Positions 1 to 11,576 are shown, counted from the first letter of the stretch. The stretch: DNA of 64,000 nucleotides from Dactylorhiza incarnata (GCA_033032865.1 JAWHQI010000068.1:496001-560000); one strand, 5' to 3'. Notes: a model not told the origin generated them from the sequence alone. A program made the numbers and translations.

Positions 1-862
1 TCCTTGATGAAGAGAAAGATCCCTTTCGTCGAGTATCCTTTTGGAAGTATTTGCGGAATGTGTTTCTTCTTTCCGGGTTCCTGATGAACTTCCTGAAGTT
101 TTTCACCAGGAGACCTTCTTCATCTTCAGCATCATCTTCGATGCTCTCCTTCTTTGACTTTAGTGCTAGCGCCTTTTTCTTTGGCTCTTTGTTGTATTCA
201 TCGTGTTGAATCTGGAGTTCTACCTCATGGGTTTTAAGATTCCCAATAAGGTTCTCGATCTGGAGCGTTCTTAAGTTGTGTGACTCCGAGATGGCTGTCA
301 CCTTTGGATTGAACCTTGGAGGTAAGGAGCGAAGAATTTTCCTCACCAAGTCCCCGTCTGAGTAGGTCTTTCCAAGTGCCTTTGAAGCGTTGACGATCTT
401 GGTGAAGCGGGTGTACGTCGAGTTAATGTCCTCTTCGGTATCCATCCTGAATTTTTCATATTCAGATTCCAGTTGGAATAGCTTTGCATCTTTCACCTGC
501 GATGTACCTTCATGAGTAACTTCCAATTGATTCCAAATATCATAAGCAGTTGTGCATGCAGAAATTCTATTAAACTCAGTCCTTTTTAAAGCGCAATATA
601 AAGCGTTCATTGCTTTAGCATTATTTTTACACCTTAGTTTATCGTTATCATCCCATTTATCTTTAGGTTTTGCTAATGTCGCCTCTCCTACTACAGTTTT
701 AGGAGGAGAGTACCGAACTTCTACCATGTTCCATACTTCTACATCCATGGTCATAAGAAAACACATCATTCGATTTTTCCAGTAGTTAAAATCTGACCCA
801 GTAAAGAGAGGTGGTCGACTAACCCCTTGACCCTAAGAAAAAGCGAGATCATGAGACGCCAT
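1..862 (-). pseudogene. gag: Element A gag (UBN2-type), partial, in-frame TAG at codon 10
   Basis: The minus frame beginning at the ATG at 862-860 reads as a copia gag polyprotein and stays open to the window edge except for one TAG at 835-833, the tenth codon. After the stop come a PPLFTGSDFNYWK block, typical of the start of the gag core, a UBN2-like helical region and a lysine/acid-rich stretch. The zinc knuckle is not reached. Gag would form the cytoplasmic virus-like particle. The lone early stop in an otherwise clean frame could be a late mutation; translation could restart at a downstream ATG (about 754). Basis: direct translation by eye; family by recognition. Confidence 0.75.
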
Positions 863-896
863 TATTCCGGGTTGTTAAGCCGATTGGAATAACCTT

Positions 897-908
897 GCTC
901 TGATACCA
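897..908 (-). other. Element A primer binding site (initiator tRNA-Met)
   Basis: The minus strand reads TGGTATCAGAGC, the classic plant copia/gypsy PBS, two bases from the LTR end at 911. It fixes the element's polarity and marks the LTR boundary. Confidence 0.9.
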
Positions 909-1592
909 CTTGTTGGATCAGTAGGCGCACTTAGAGGGGGGGGGGGGGGGGTGAATAAGGGTTTTCAAAACTTTAGTGATATTTTTAAAACCTTAGTAAT
1001 AGGCAAGATTAAGACAATAGAAAGTCAAGTAAAACAATAAAGTAGAGACATGCTTTATTAATATTAAATACGGATTTACAAAAGTTGACTTCTATGACGC
1101 TAGAAATCGGTGGCGATGAATAGTAAACTCTTTTTGTTTTCTATCCCGACTCGCATCCCCACGAACCGGTGGCCCTAGCCTATCCTCCTCGGATTCGGCC
1201 TCAAGCCGCTCTAGCCAACCCTTCCCCGGATGTGGCCTCGAGCACCCCCTAGACCTAGCCTAGATCTAGTCGCCAACACGAGGCGAGTTTCCCCCTAAGT
1301 CCTACCCAGACCTAATCGCCAACACGAGGTGATTTCATTAACCGCTTACAAGAAGAATATGAAATGAGAATAAATAAAAACTCCCTTCTGAAGTCGGAGG
1401 CGAAGATCCGCTGTAGAGTAAGCGTTGCAGAAGCAGACTTTGTTCGGATCCGGCGTGATGCGATTCTCCTTCAGAAGTTTTCAGAACTTTGGTAGGACAT
1501 CAACTTTCGGCCAAGATAGCCTCTGGAATTCTAGCACTTTATCTCTCTATGATATCTCTCTGATGTGTGTCTGAAACGAGAGGAGAGGAGTC

Positions 1593-1601
1593 CTTTTTAT
1601 A
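1593..1601 (-). promoter_or_regulatory. TATA box of element A LTR
   Basis: TATAAAAAG on the minus strand, placed directly downstream of the palindromic array at 1606-2180. This fits the U3/R promoter of an LTR read toward lower coordinates. Confidence 0.6.
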
Positions 1602-1605
1602 GCTT

Positions 1606-2180
1606 CAGCGCTAGCGCCTGCGCTATCGCTACCGCTGGCGTTATCCCATATTAAGTAATATTTTGCGTGCGAGAATCTTTAATCCATGGCAACTCTGCTG
1701 AGATTCCTCTTGTGTTCCGCGCTACCGCCAGCGCTATCGGCTACCGCCAGCGCTATCCCATATTAGGACACATTCAGCGCGGCAGAATCTTCAATCCGAG
1801 GAAACAATTCCTTCTTGCCAACTGTGTGCGTCGCTACCGCCTGCGCTATCGGCTACTGCCAGGCGTTATCTCCTTCCATATATGCTCCCAGAATTGCGCT
1901 ATCATCGCTAGCGCCAGGTGGTAAGTGCTACCTCCAGCTCTAGTGGGAGTACTGTCTTCTGTTTTCATTCATCGGAATTCGTCGGGAGTTCTCGAGAACA
2001 TTCGACGAGTTGACTTAGCCGCACAATTTCCTTCACAAGTCTGCCTTTTTGACTTCTGTCTGCGTTCGTCGATATTCGTCGGGAGTTCACGAGAACATTC
2101 GACGAATAGACTTAGCCGCTAACAGTTCGTCGAACGACAGCCAGCGCCTGCGCTAGTGCTACCGCCAGCGCTAGTGGGAA
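1606..2180. promoter_or_regulatory. U3 array of GCTAGCGC/GCTACCGC-type palindromes (element A)
   Basis: Several clusters of the related words GCGCTAGCGCC, GCGCTATCGCTACC and GCTACCGCCAGCGCTA lie at 1606-1645, 1719-1760, 1830-1960 and 2143-2180. TTCGTCGAACG-like words lie between them (1970-2140). Most contain CG and are near self-complementary. They sit upstream of the TATA box. Function is unknown; enhancer or methylation-sensitive sites are inferred. Confidence 0.55.
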
Positions 2181-2336
2181 ATTTGGATTTGATGGCTCAA
2201 CTTTGGGGGCAACCTTCTTATGTAATCCTTGAGTCATGTGGACTTTGTTATCCTGCACACTTAAACACACAAGATCAAATACACATAGGATTTGTTATTC
2301 TCAAACTTAGGAGATGCGGAAGACCATGTTCCAACA

Positions 2337-2900
2337 AATATGACCCAGGAAGGCCACCTCCTTCAGCCAGAACTGACACTTGCTGAACTTCGCGTAAAGG
2401 CTGTGCTCTCGAAGTTTCTCCAAAGTCAGTGCCAGATGCCGTGCATGCTCCTCTTCCGTCCTGGAGTAGATTAGAATGTCGTCGATGAACACGATGACAA
2501 AGATGTTGAGATATGGTTCGAACCCCCGGTTCTTCAGACCCATAAATGCCGGATGCGCATTCGTGAGCCCGAAGGGCATCACGGTGAACTCATACAGTCC
2601 ATATCGGCTGCTGAAATACATCTTCGGGATGTCCTCCTCCTCTATCCGTAGCTGATAATACACCGACCTCAAATCCAGCTTCGAGAAGTAGTGGGCTCCC
2701 TCTAGCTGGTCAAACAGCTCATCTATCCTTGGTAATGGGTATGTGTTCCGATCGTCAGCCTGTTCAGATCTCTATAGTCTTGCAGAGCCTGAGGGTCCCA
2801 TCCTTCTTCTTCACGAATAGCACCGGAGCTCCCCAAGGTAAGGAACTTGGTCTAACGAATCCAACTTCCACCAGTTCAATCAAATTGACACTCATAATGG
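2337..2900 (-). pseudogene. Gypsy reverse transcriptase fragment (element Z)
   Basis: The minus strand encodes the central RT of a Tekay-like gypsy element: a block with [18 protein letters not shown], a frameshifted DYR.LNRLT region, the FSKLDLRS and [12 protein letters not shown] blocks, [13 protein letters not shown], and the catalytic FIDDILIYS. The frame breaks near 2770. The C-terminal part stops at 2336, where element A's LTR begins. No gag or protease is visible between it and the PBS-like site at 3052-3063, so most of the internal region was deleted. It is dead coding sequence. Confidence 0.85.
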
Positions 2901-3051
2901 GGTTTGTCTAAAAAGATTCAGTTAAAATTGGACTTTTTCAAGTGATTCCCCATATGGGCACACCATTGCTTCCGCTGCTAGTTTGTCCTCAAACTAAGCT
3001 CGCGTGGGGTGGCCCAGAGTTTATGGACTTCTTTTCTTCGGATCGAGGTTT

Positions 3052-3063
3052 CCTCTGATACCA
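3052..3063 (-). other. PBS-like site of old gypsy element Z
   Basis: The minus strand reads TGGTATCAGAGG, one base from the usual PBS, followed on the plus strand by gtt and a TGTAAGACACC LTR-like edge at 3067. Near copies of the same word at 3132-3160 make the exact boundary uncertain. Confidence 0.45.
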
Positions 3064-3219
3064 GTTTGTAAGACACCATTTTTTTCGCTACAAAACCGGG
3101 TCTTATGCCCAGAACCACCGCTTTGCGGTGTGAAAGTCCTCTGATATCAGTTGAAACCTCTGATACCAATTATAAGTGAGGTTAGATCTTAAAGTCACTC
3201 TAGATGGGGGGGGGGGGGG

Positions 3220-3587
3220 TGTCCCCTGCGGGCCTAACTAGCTGCCCCGTAGATCCTGCTCGGGTAGCCGACTCAATAAAGGATAAACTGCACCTTCACC
3301 AAAAGTTTGGGCTTTTGGTCGAGTTGGTTGCGTCGAGTCCCCACAAGTGGTATCAGAGGGGGTCACGGGTTCGAAACCTCGGGTTGTTGCTGGGGGGGGG
3401 GATTATTGGGCTGCGGTCAGCAATTGCCCGGGCGTCCTGTGCTATTCGAAGCAGAAGGGTGTGTCCCCTGCGGGCCTAACTGGCTGCCCCGTGGATCCTG
3501 CTCGGGTAGCCGACTCTATAAAGGATAGATTGCGCCTTCACCAAAAGTCTAGGGTTTTGGTCGAGTTGGTTGCATCGAGCCCCCACA
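3220..3587 (+). mobile_element. TRIM: miniature LTR retrotransposon
   Basis: Two 126-bp direct repeats, 3220-3345 and 3462-3587, each start TGTCCCCTGCGGGCC and end CCCCACA. They enclose a 116-bp interior. Two bases after the first repeat is TGGTATCAGAG (3348-3358), a tRNA-Met PBS in plus orientation, and the interior ends in the purine stretch GCAGAAGGG next to the second repeat. TG...CA ends, PBS and PPT without coding capacity define a terminal-repeat retrotransposon in miniature. No 5-bp target duplication is evident; the left flank is a G run. It would rely on another element's enzymes. Confidence 0.75.
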
Positions 3588-6500
3588 CAGTGACACCAAT
3601 GCTCGGGATGGTCGCCTCTACAAAACGCAGATCCTGCCGGCCATATCGATCACAAAAGAAGAAAAGTATATTTGAACATATAGAGAAGCTCAAGACCACA
3701 TCACATGAAATATAAATCATAATGAAAAGGATATGTCCACAAATAATAACTGAAATAATAGGTAACTATATAGAGGGCTCATGCCCGGTACATCATTTCC
3801 TCACTACAAAATCACTCGCAGAAGCAAAAACTACTGAAGACACTAATAGATCCTGTGACTGGCGCTCCCGTGCTAGACTGGCCCGCCTCCATCTGCACCG
3901 GCCTCTGGTGGTGCTGCGTCTCCTCGATCCCCTAAAATAATATGTCCACCGACCGTTAGTAAAAAAAAAAAAAGCCTCGTTTCCCCCCATCCATCCCCCA
4001 GTGGCCCTAGGCACCAAGGAGGAGGATGAAGCGGAAGACATCAAGGGGTATAAAACAATGCATGTGACATGTCTTAGCTACAAGAGTATCTATCACTACA
4101 CATGTGTATATATATATGTAACAATAAACAAGCAAGGTAAAGAACAAGTAAAGTAAACAAGTAAAGCCATGTAAAGAATAGAAAGTAACCATTGAATTGA
4201 ATGCACATACAAATCTATAGACCAAAGGGTCGTTTAGCAAGGCCTGTTGTATACAAAGTCCCATAACCAATTTATACGATAGGGGTAGGGGTTGAAATGT
4301 AATGTTTATGATATGACATGCAGTGTTATGCTAGGTAATGTTATGATCACACAAGTGAAACTCACACACTTCGACTCTATGCGCACAAACCTTTAGTTTC
4401 CCCTTTTTGGAGCTAGCAAAACTCTGGATACTCCCGCAGTGGCAAACAGAAGCCGTGGGTTGGGCCTTGCCCACCTCTAGGTTGGTATTCACACTACCTA
4501 ACCTAGACCTATCATATGCCTCATTGCAAAACCATGGAGCGCCTGCATACTCTTACTGGGTGGACCACCAGACTTTCTTGGCTAAGTGCAAATCCACACT
4601 TGCCGAGTCAGTGAATTGACGTCGGTATGAATGACCATCTATACCGAAGACCCCCCACATTTATGCACATGCAATATGATTACTATGTGTCTCCGAGCCA
4701 TAGGCTCCTCGGGCTAACCCCCTCGTCGCAACAACCTTCCGAGCCACCTGTTCGCCGGACAAACCCGTCCGCAACCACATCCACCGAGCCTACTGCTCGT
4801 CCGACCAAAAAAAGTAACACCCGCAGCAACGGGGTGTTTGTGAGTGTATTATAGAGTTAATCTCGCATAACAACTTACTCCTACAATTTAGGGTTAATCT
4901 TGGACTTCCCGAGGTCTACCCTGTGAGGGGCTCGCAGCGGTACTAAAAGGTATGATGGGATGATAGCCCAAACCGCCCTTTCCAAGACACTTATTTTTAT
5001 TGATGTCTACCCATGAACATACCCCTCTTACCATTTCACTTGCGTTAACCTTAAGTGTTTTATGACTCTCCAATGGGAAGACGATCTTTCGTCGATCCCG
5101 AGCACTACCTTGCCCCTTAGCTTATCGGTCACACTCAACACACAGACTCCTATTGATGACCTCAAACCTCCTCAACTAGCCTAAGTACACCATCTACATT
5201 CCATTCCCACCTAACGGTCTACAAGTTACTCAAGGTTTACAGTTTTACTATACGCAGACCAAATGAGCTACATGAGGTGCATGAGAGGAGGTTCTCCAAA
5301 TAATCATCCAAATATCTCAAGAATATTACCGGGGGTGTGTTAGGACATTTTAACACCCTCTCCAGAAATTCATAATTTTCCTACTTTATTTGGTATATAT
5401 TACAATTTCTCTAAAATTAGGGAACCTATGATTTTGTACATCAAGTATGGTTTTCCGACATGCTATGGCTTCACTAAAATTTGTACAACTAGATAACAGC
5501 AAAATAATAGCCAAACCTGAATTTCATAATTTTCCGAAAAAGTTTTGACCTTCAAATAAAATTTTGACTAATTTATCAAATTCAAGAATTTACAAAGGAA
5601 GCACCAAATATCCTCATTCAAAAATTACAAGAAAATTAAGAGATGTCCTAAGTGATCAGAAAAGTTTACTGTTTGAGTTTCATAATTTTCCAGATTCAGT
5701 TGACCATATAAATCCTTTAATTAAATAAACAAATCATAGGGCACTTTGTGAAGTGAACCATATAAAAACTCCTCCAAAAATTATACCAAAATTTACAGAT
5801 CACATTATTTCCATAAGAAGTGTTTTGACCAAGTTTCATGATTTTTCAGTGAGTATAAAATCCACCAATTAAATTTTTTACAACTAGTGTAAACATTGGA
5901 GTTATGAATGAAGTACAATATATATAATTCTAAAATTCATAAAAAAAGTATCAAATAATGATATCATCCATATAAACTTACTGACAAAATTTCATGGACA
6001 TCCAATGTATTATGATTACGTAAATTCTTAATATAATAAAGTGAACTAATTGATTTTTAACTAATTCAGAGGGGATAAATGTTCTTAAAAATTCTAGATA
6101 AATTATTCATGGCTTATTTCCACCCCATGAAACTCTCTACCAAGTTCTAAGTCAATCCGACGACATATGACCCTATGCCCTTCAATAGGTTCAATATACA
6201 ACCCTAAGGTTTGAACTACGGTTCTAGGACACATCCACCCGCAACCACCCAAAAACACTTATAGGGGTATTTTATATGACATCAAGTCAGTGGTCAAAGT
6301 TTCATAATATTTTCATGAGGGTTGACCTCCCAAATCCATCAAGTGCACTTTTGATGTAGAATACCATAGTTTGACCATGTTTGGGGTTACTCAACTACAC
6401 TACCGATTCAATCCCAAATGGGATGAAATTTTTACCAGAGTCATGTCGTGACCCTAAAAACCACCCACCAAAATTTGGAGTGGTTTAGAAGTCTCTAGGC

Positions 6501-7019
6501 CCGAAAATTAATTCGTACATGAATTATTAAATTTCTACAAAAACTATATTAAAAGGTTATCCAAAAATTCCCATTTTTGGATATGTTGAGGGTAAGGGTA
6601 AAGCTAACTTGTGATCAAAATTTCAAAGAATTTGGACGTCCGAACTAGTAGTGGCACTTAAATCAATCTCTGGTCAACCCTACATATAGGTTGCACCATT
6701 TTGAGTGCTGCCATCAAACCAGTGGGCCAAATCGGCTCAAATCAATTTTAAATTAAAGTAGTCATCAGGTGCTACAAGTTTGGTATAGATCACTTTTCCG
6801 GTAGAGGGTTCTAAGTATTTTCTATAATTATTTTTAACTACTGCCAGTAAAGGGGCAGAAATAGGAATATCAAATATATTATTACATAAACTTGCACAGA
6901 TCATAAAGCGCAAACGAAGGGCATCTCTTCATCTTCTCCAATTAGCCAACGACCATGGTTGGCCCATCCTGTAGAACCTTGGGAGGTGATTTCCTGGCCA
7001 CCTGGCGCTCTCCCAGCCG

Positions 7020-7024
7020 GCCAA
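7020..7024. other. Left target-site duplication of element B (GCCAA)
   Basis: GCCAA directly precedes the TGATG end of B's 3' LTR and is repeated at 20031-20035. A 5-bp duplication is the usual mark of LTR-retrotransposon integration. Confidence 0.9.
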
Positions 7025-8122
7025 TGATGTAGGGTTCACCCTCCAACGCGGACGCTACGAGTTAATTCACTTTCCTACCCGACGTATTATGATTATTACG
7101 CACGTGATTGAGAACGCAGCGAAACTTTAGCGCAATATAACCAATTTTAATTTGCCTCGACGGATAGCCAATCCGCTAGAGATTGAATAGAGGCTACCAA
7201 CCAATATTCGCTCCGGCTAAATGGATCCACCCGATCCGACCAAGCTATGCATTGTACCAAAAGAGATCCACCGAAAATATCGATTCGAAAAATGGTTGAT
7301 CTCTCCCAACAAAAAGCGGGGCTCGCCAAACCCCTTCGAAAATTAAAATATCGGATGAAATGCAAATTTCAATATGAAGAAAACCCACGAAAAAATAAGT
7401 GATTCGAAGATCACGCCACAGAATTCCACCAAAAGAAAAATCAAGAAATAAATCACACTAGTGGTTTGTTCGTTACCCGCTTGAGATTGGATTGGCCTCA
7501 AGCAATACACTCGCCCGACCGTTCTTCTTCGGATCTCGTAGAATAGGAAAGAGAAAAGGTGGTGGGGAGAATACTTGGTAGAGTGGGCGGCTAGAGGGGA
7601 GAGGAGAGGCGGATCTCGTAGAGGAGAGGGCGGCCGGCGGCTAGAAAGAGGAGGAGAGGAGGGGGCGGCCTCCTTGGCCGAAATTTGGAGAGAGGGAAAG
7701 AGAGAGGGGGGGGGGGGGGGCACAAGAGAGAGAGAGAGAGAGAGGGAGAGATTAGAGAGGGATTAGGGTTTTCAAATTTGCTTCATCTAAAATAAAAATA
7801 AAAATAATACATCATGGCCTTTTATAGGCCTTGCCTCTGTTTTGACTAAACGCAGTCCAAAATTAAACATGACCAAAAATTTAAAACATTAACAAGACAT
7901 AAAATATAAATATGATAAAATTAGTAATTATAATAAAACTATTATAATTATTAATTGTTTTGTTTGCGCCTTGGGCGGAGATTATAACGTCGCGCATCAC
8001 TGTCATCGCGACGGCGAAGGTGTAAATCCTTGGTCTGCGTGTCGCCTTCATCCCTAGGTGCGCCATCCTCCGTAGGTGCACCGCTACCAACATCTTTACG
8101 TTGAGAGCTGTCGTCGCCATCA
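7025..8122 (-). repeat. Element B 3' LTR
   Basis: 1098 bp with TGATG...CATCA ends. Compared with the 5' LTR it lacks about 105 bp around 7540 (present at about 19335-19445). A TATA box (minus TATAAAAGG) lies at 7818-7826. It carries a G run and a GA microsatellite at 7708-7752. The purine-rich tract next to its inner end (8123-8136, minus GAGCGGGGGAGGAT) is the PPT. Confidence 0.92.
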
Positions 8123-8624
8123 ATCCTCCCCCGCTCAAAAGTACTCATCACCGATGAGTTGTCGCGCAGGTAGCGGCGGAGAAGAGCATCATCCAAAAGG
8201 GTCACCTCCGATTCTGGAAGCCACGAGTCATCGGAGGCTGGACGGTCACGTCAACGAATCAAGTAGCAGCGACTGGTACCACTGGGCGAGGAAAGCACTT
8301 CATTTCTAAGGATCCTGTCAGGAACATAAATGGTTCGGGGGAACCTTGGAAACGCATTAGGCAAATAAGGAGAATTAATTCCGTCATCAACATTCAACGT
8401 ACCCCCAGTGGGGACCGAAGAAGAGAGCGATCCGGGCATAACCTCACCCTAAACCCATTAGACAAAGAAGTGGAACCAAATGGGCAGACCGATAAATCAA
8501 GTGGTGCTGAAACATACAACGTTAAATCCCAAACATTGCAAATAGGGGAGATGCCCCAATCAGTGGGTAACTCCAAAAGAAATACATTTTCTCCTAGTTT
8601 TTTTTAAATTCGAAATGGGCCCGC
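8123..8624 (-). pseudogene. Element B integrase C-terminus and chromodomain remnant
   Basis: After the integrase frame ends at 8625 the same frame continues through stops with an AGPFRI/KLGENV block, the usual SH3-like integrase tail, and then a chromodomain-like stretch at about 8335-8140: RNEVLSSP, RCYLIR, a TGA where a Trp would be expected, RDRPASDDSWLPE, LLRRYL. The coding stretch runs into the PPT and the LTR start. Chromodomains of chromovirus integrases bind modified histones and target heterochromatin. Stops show that it is dead. Assignment is by pattern only. Confidence 0.6.
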
Positions 8625-10235
8625 TCACCGATTAGCCAACTTTTTTATGGCACCCGAAGGCATCCGTTCAGGGACAAGACGCACCATAACCAAATCTCTA
8701 ACTTTCAAGTGGGATGCCCTCCTATGTACGTTAGCGTGTAATTGATAAGATGCGTATTGAGTATCGAGCGTGTCCTTCACGTGTTTATGTAATTCATGAA
8801 CATGAGCGGAAAAATCCTGTGCAAATTGACTCGACTTGTAAGATGGAGGTAACGGAATTAAGTCAAGTGGCACAGGGGCCTTATAGCCGTGCACGATCTC
8901 ATTTGGGGACAACCTGGTGGACCTATTTTTAGAATTATTGTAAGCCAATTGTGCATGGGGAAGGATGAGGTCCCACGTACCCTTGTGGTCACCAACGAGA
9001 CACCGTAGTAAACTACCCAAACTCCGATTCACTACCTTCGTTTGCCCATCTATTTGTGGATGGTAGGCTGAGGAAAACAAGAGCATAGTGCCCATGATTC
9101 GCCACAAGGTCTTCCAGAAATAACTAGTGAACTTCACATCTTGATCGGTGACGATAGACTTAGGAACGCCCCGATGTCCAACTACTTCCTTAAAAAATAA
9201 CTTTGCTACATGAGATGCATCGTCGGTCTTATTACCCGCAATAAAATACGCCATTTTGGAAAATAGATCAACGACCACCAGAATGGAATTGTTACGACGA
9301 AAAGTGACCTGAAGACCTAGAATGAAATCCATACTAATATCCTCCCAAGGTACGGAAGGAATCGGGAGAGGGGTATAAAGCCCCGCATTCGTTTTGTTTC
9401 CCTTAGCCAATTGGCACGTCCGGCAACTGCTCACAATCTTATGCACCGTAGACTTAAGGCTCGGCCAATAAAACTTGTCCTCCACTAACATGATGGTTTT
9501 GTCACGTCCAAAATGACCGCCTAGACCACCACTATGCAACTCCAACACGATGAAATGGCGAAGGGAAAAGCGAGAGATACAAAGCTTGTCATGCCTAAAT
9601 AGGTAGCCATTGCGAATATAATACGCGGAAATGGTCGTGGGTGCATCGCCTTGAGCGGAAAGATATATCTCTTTGAAGTCCAGACAATTGACATACTCAT
9701 CCTTAGTACGTTCAAATTCGATGACCTTCACCTCTAACGTGGTCATTAACAAGGAGACGCGACTAAGGGCGTCCTCCACCCGGTTAAGGGTTCCCTTAAG
9801 ATGCTTGATAATTAAAGAGTACTCCTGGAGATAGGAGACCCACTTAGCGTGTCGGGGGCTGACCTTGCTTTGGGAGTTGACAAATCTTAATGCCTCAAGA
9901 TCGGATTGGATGGAAAACTCCTTCGGGAGAAGGTAGTGCCGCCAATGTTGGAGGCAACATATCATGACATAGAACTCACGGTCATAATTCGAATAATTCA
10001 GTTTTGGACCTGCCAATTTCTCACTAAAATATCCAACGGGATGACCCTCCTGACTTAACACGCCTCCAATCCCGATCTCCGACGCGTCACAAGATAATTC
10101 AAAAACCTTATTAAAGTCCAGCAACCACAATAGGGGTGCTTCCGACATCTTAGCTTTAATCGTTTGGAACGCGTGAGTGGCCGATTTCGTCCAAGTAAAC
10201 TCCCCTTTTTTCATGCACTCGATGATCGGTGCCAT
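8625..10235 (-). pseudogene. Element B RNase H and integrase
   Basis: A long open frame covering gypsy RNase H (ELSCDASEIGIGGVL; NRVEDALSR at its end) and integrase. The integrase has the HHCC zinc finger (HSGGLGGHFGRDK ... CRTCQLAKG) and the catalytic core with Asp in VVVDLFSKMAYF and Asp in TDQDVKFTSYFW. The third catalytic residue, normally Glu in GQTEVVNR, is Lys here (GQTKVVNRSLG). The RNase H TDH-type motif reads SDLEAL. The protein would degrade the RNA strand and insert cDNA. The E-to-K change and downstream stops argue against activity. The true start is not the first Met, as RT lies upstream in another frame. Confidence 0.85.
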
Positions 10236-10347
10236 GATGCTACTAAAATCGCGAATGAATCGGTGATAAATGGCGGCTAATCCGTGGAAACTCCTAACGT
10301 CCCTAATGTTAGTGGGTTAATGCCAATCTCTTATGGCTTGAACCTTC

Positions 10348-10980
10348 TTAGGATCCACGTGTATGCCTTCCGAACTCACTATATACCCGAGGAACACTAC
10401 AGACGAAACATAGAATGTACATTTTTTTTATATTGACGAATAATTTTTCCGCACGCAACGTCTCTAGGATAGTTCTCAAGTGTGATTCGTGATCAAAAGT
10501 AGACGTGCTAAAAATGAGAATATCGTCAAAATATACCACAATAAATTTTCCCATGTAGGGTTGGAAGATGTGTGTCATCATCCTCGAGAATGTACTAGGG
10601 GCATTGGATAATCCAAACGGCATTACTAACCACTCATAGAGCCCCTCTTTAGATTTAAAAGCAGTCTTCCACTCATCGCCCTCCCTGATTCTAATCTGGT
10701 GGTAGCCGCTTCTAAGGTCCAATTTAGAAAAGATCGGGGCACCGGATAACATGTCCAACAAGTCGTCCAAACGCGGGATGGGAAACCAATATTTAATTGT
10801 GATTTTATTAATGGCTCTACTATCGACGCACATCCTCCACGAGCCGTCTTTCTTAGGCGCTAGCAACGCTGGTTTGGCACACGGACTCTTACTATGACGA
10901 ATAAATCCCTTCTGTAACAAATCCGAAATTTGAGTTTGGAGCTCTAAATATGCAGACGGATTTAACTGATAGTGAGGCAT
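10348..10980 (-). pseudogene. Element B reverse transcriptase
   Basis: Chromovirus RT with the blocks [80 protein letters not shown] and the catalytic [11 protein letters not shown]. The frame is lost after VNIKKM at a run of eight T on the plus strand (10422-10429), separating RT from RNase H. The catalytic Asp pair is intact. It copies element RNA into cDNA in the cytoplasmic particle. The frame break in a homopolymer could be a true indel or a sequencing error. Confidence 0.88.
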
Positions 10981-11576
10981 GTTGGGTAACGAGGACCCTG
11001 GAATGAAACTATCGCATGCTGGATGTCTCGTATCGAGGGTAACGTAGGGGGTAGCTCTTTTGGGTAGACATCCTTAAATTCTTCTAACATGTTCCGCAGG
11101 GCGGGTGGTAAACAATCAAACGAAGGCACATCTTCCTTGATTTGTAGGCAAACTAAGGCATAAAGGACACCATTCAAAAATGTCTGGCATGCGAACTCTT
11201 TCTTACCAATCAAACTTAAGGTCTTCTTCTCTACGGGCACAATTGTGTCTTTCGAGGCGCTCGAAGGGTCCTTAGGCGGAGTGGGCTTCAAGATAATGGT
11301 GTTGCTATTAAACTTGAACTCGTAGGTGTTGGCTTGCCCGAAGTGAGTAACGTCATGGTCATAAAGCCACGGACGTCCGAGCAACACATGACAGGCATCC
11401 ATGGGGATGACGTCACACCAAATCTTCTCTGAATAAGTTTTGATGGTGAGAGGTACCAAGCAACGCCGCGCAACCGGAAGGGATGTTTTATTAACCCATG
11501 CCACCTTATAAGGGTGAGGGTGCGGGTCGGTGACCATTTTCATCCGGGTCACCGCATTCTCCGAAATCACGTTCAT
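10962..11576 (-). pseudogene. Element B protease and RT N-terminal linker
   Basis: Retropepsin-like segment: the frame just upstream (about 11590) carries LIIDSGSCMNV with the DSG active-site triad, followed by the LPVARRCLVPL, WCDVIPMDACHVLLGRPWLYD and [13 protein letters not shown] blocks that lead to RT. Aspartic proteases of this kind cleave the gag-pol polyprotein. A stop at about 11631 separates it from gag, and it overlaps the RT frame start slightly, so an indel is likely near 10970. Confidence 0.8.

Larger units (their letters stand above)
1..2336 (-). mobile_element. Element A: SIRE-like Ty1/copia retrotransposon, 5' part only
   Basis: The 5' LTR, primer binding site and gag of a copia element are present; pol, any ORF3 and the 3' LTR lie beyond the left window edge. 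Polarity is minus, shown by the PBS and gag frame. The LTR ends are TGTTGG and CCAACA, and the outer end at 2336 breaks a gypsy reverse transcriptase frame, so A inserted into an older gypsy element. The TSD cannot be checked because the other end is missing. SIRE-type assignment rests on the gag similarity to element F and on the shared poly-G box near the LTR end. Confidence 0.85.
911..2336 (-). repeat. Element A 5' LTR
   Basis: A 1426-bp LTR with matching ends TGTTGG...CCAACA. Near the left (U5) end is a long G run followed by gtgaataa at 930-960, a box shared with the LTRs of elements E, F and I. A TATA box lies at 1593-1601 (minus TATAAAAAG), and the U3 side to its right is filled with GC-rich palindromic motifs. 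Only one copy is in the window, so divergence cannot be estimated. Confidence 0.85.
3067..7024 (-). repeat. Probable long LTR of old gypsy element Z, left part; no gene
   Basis: From the PBS-like edge to the element B target site no gene-like frame is seen. Apart from the TRIM at 3220-3587 the stretch is non-coding. About 5340-6860 is AT-rich with recurring tttcataattttc-like words, and 3961-3974 is an A run. With 20036-21096 it would make an LTR of about 5 kb with TGTAAG...GTTACA edges, like Tekay LTRs elsewhere in the window. Short ORFs here have no recognisable product. The single-LTR interpretation is an inference; it could be a patchwork. Confidence 0.4.

Noticed and set aside
897..908. 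tRNA-Met gene fragments at the repeated gctctgatacca sites
   Set aside because: Only 12 bases match, always beside LTR edges; they are primer binding sites.
2337..2900. Integrated pararetrovirus (caulimovirid) RT
   Set aside because: RT blocks match the Tekay gypsy elements G and H in the same window, with LTR and PBS context; no movement or coat protein is present.
3204..3528. Overlapping plus-strand ORFs (60-120 codons) in the TRIM region
   Set aside because: They arise from the GC-rich direct repeats, the two copies are read in unrelated frames, and no family is recognisable.
7575..7766. Plus-strand Gly/Arg-rich ORF in element B LTR (also 19421-19675)
   Set aside because: It is a GA-rich low-complexity stretch in both LTR copies; the frame is not preserved and the composition is that of the repeat.
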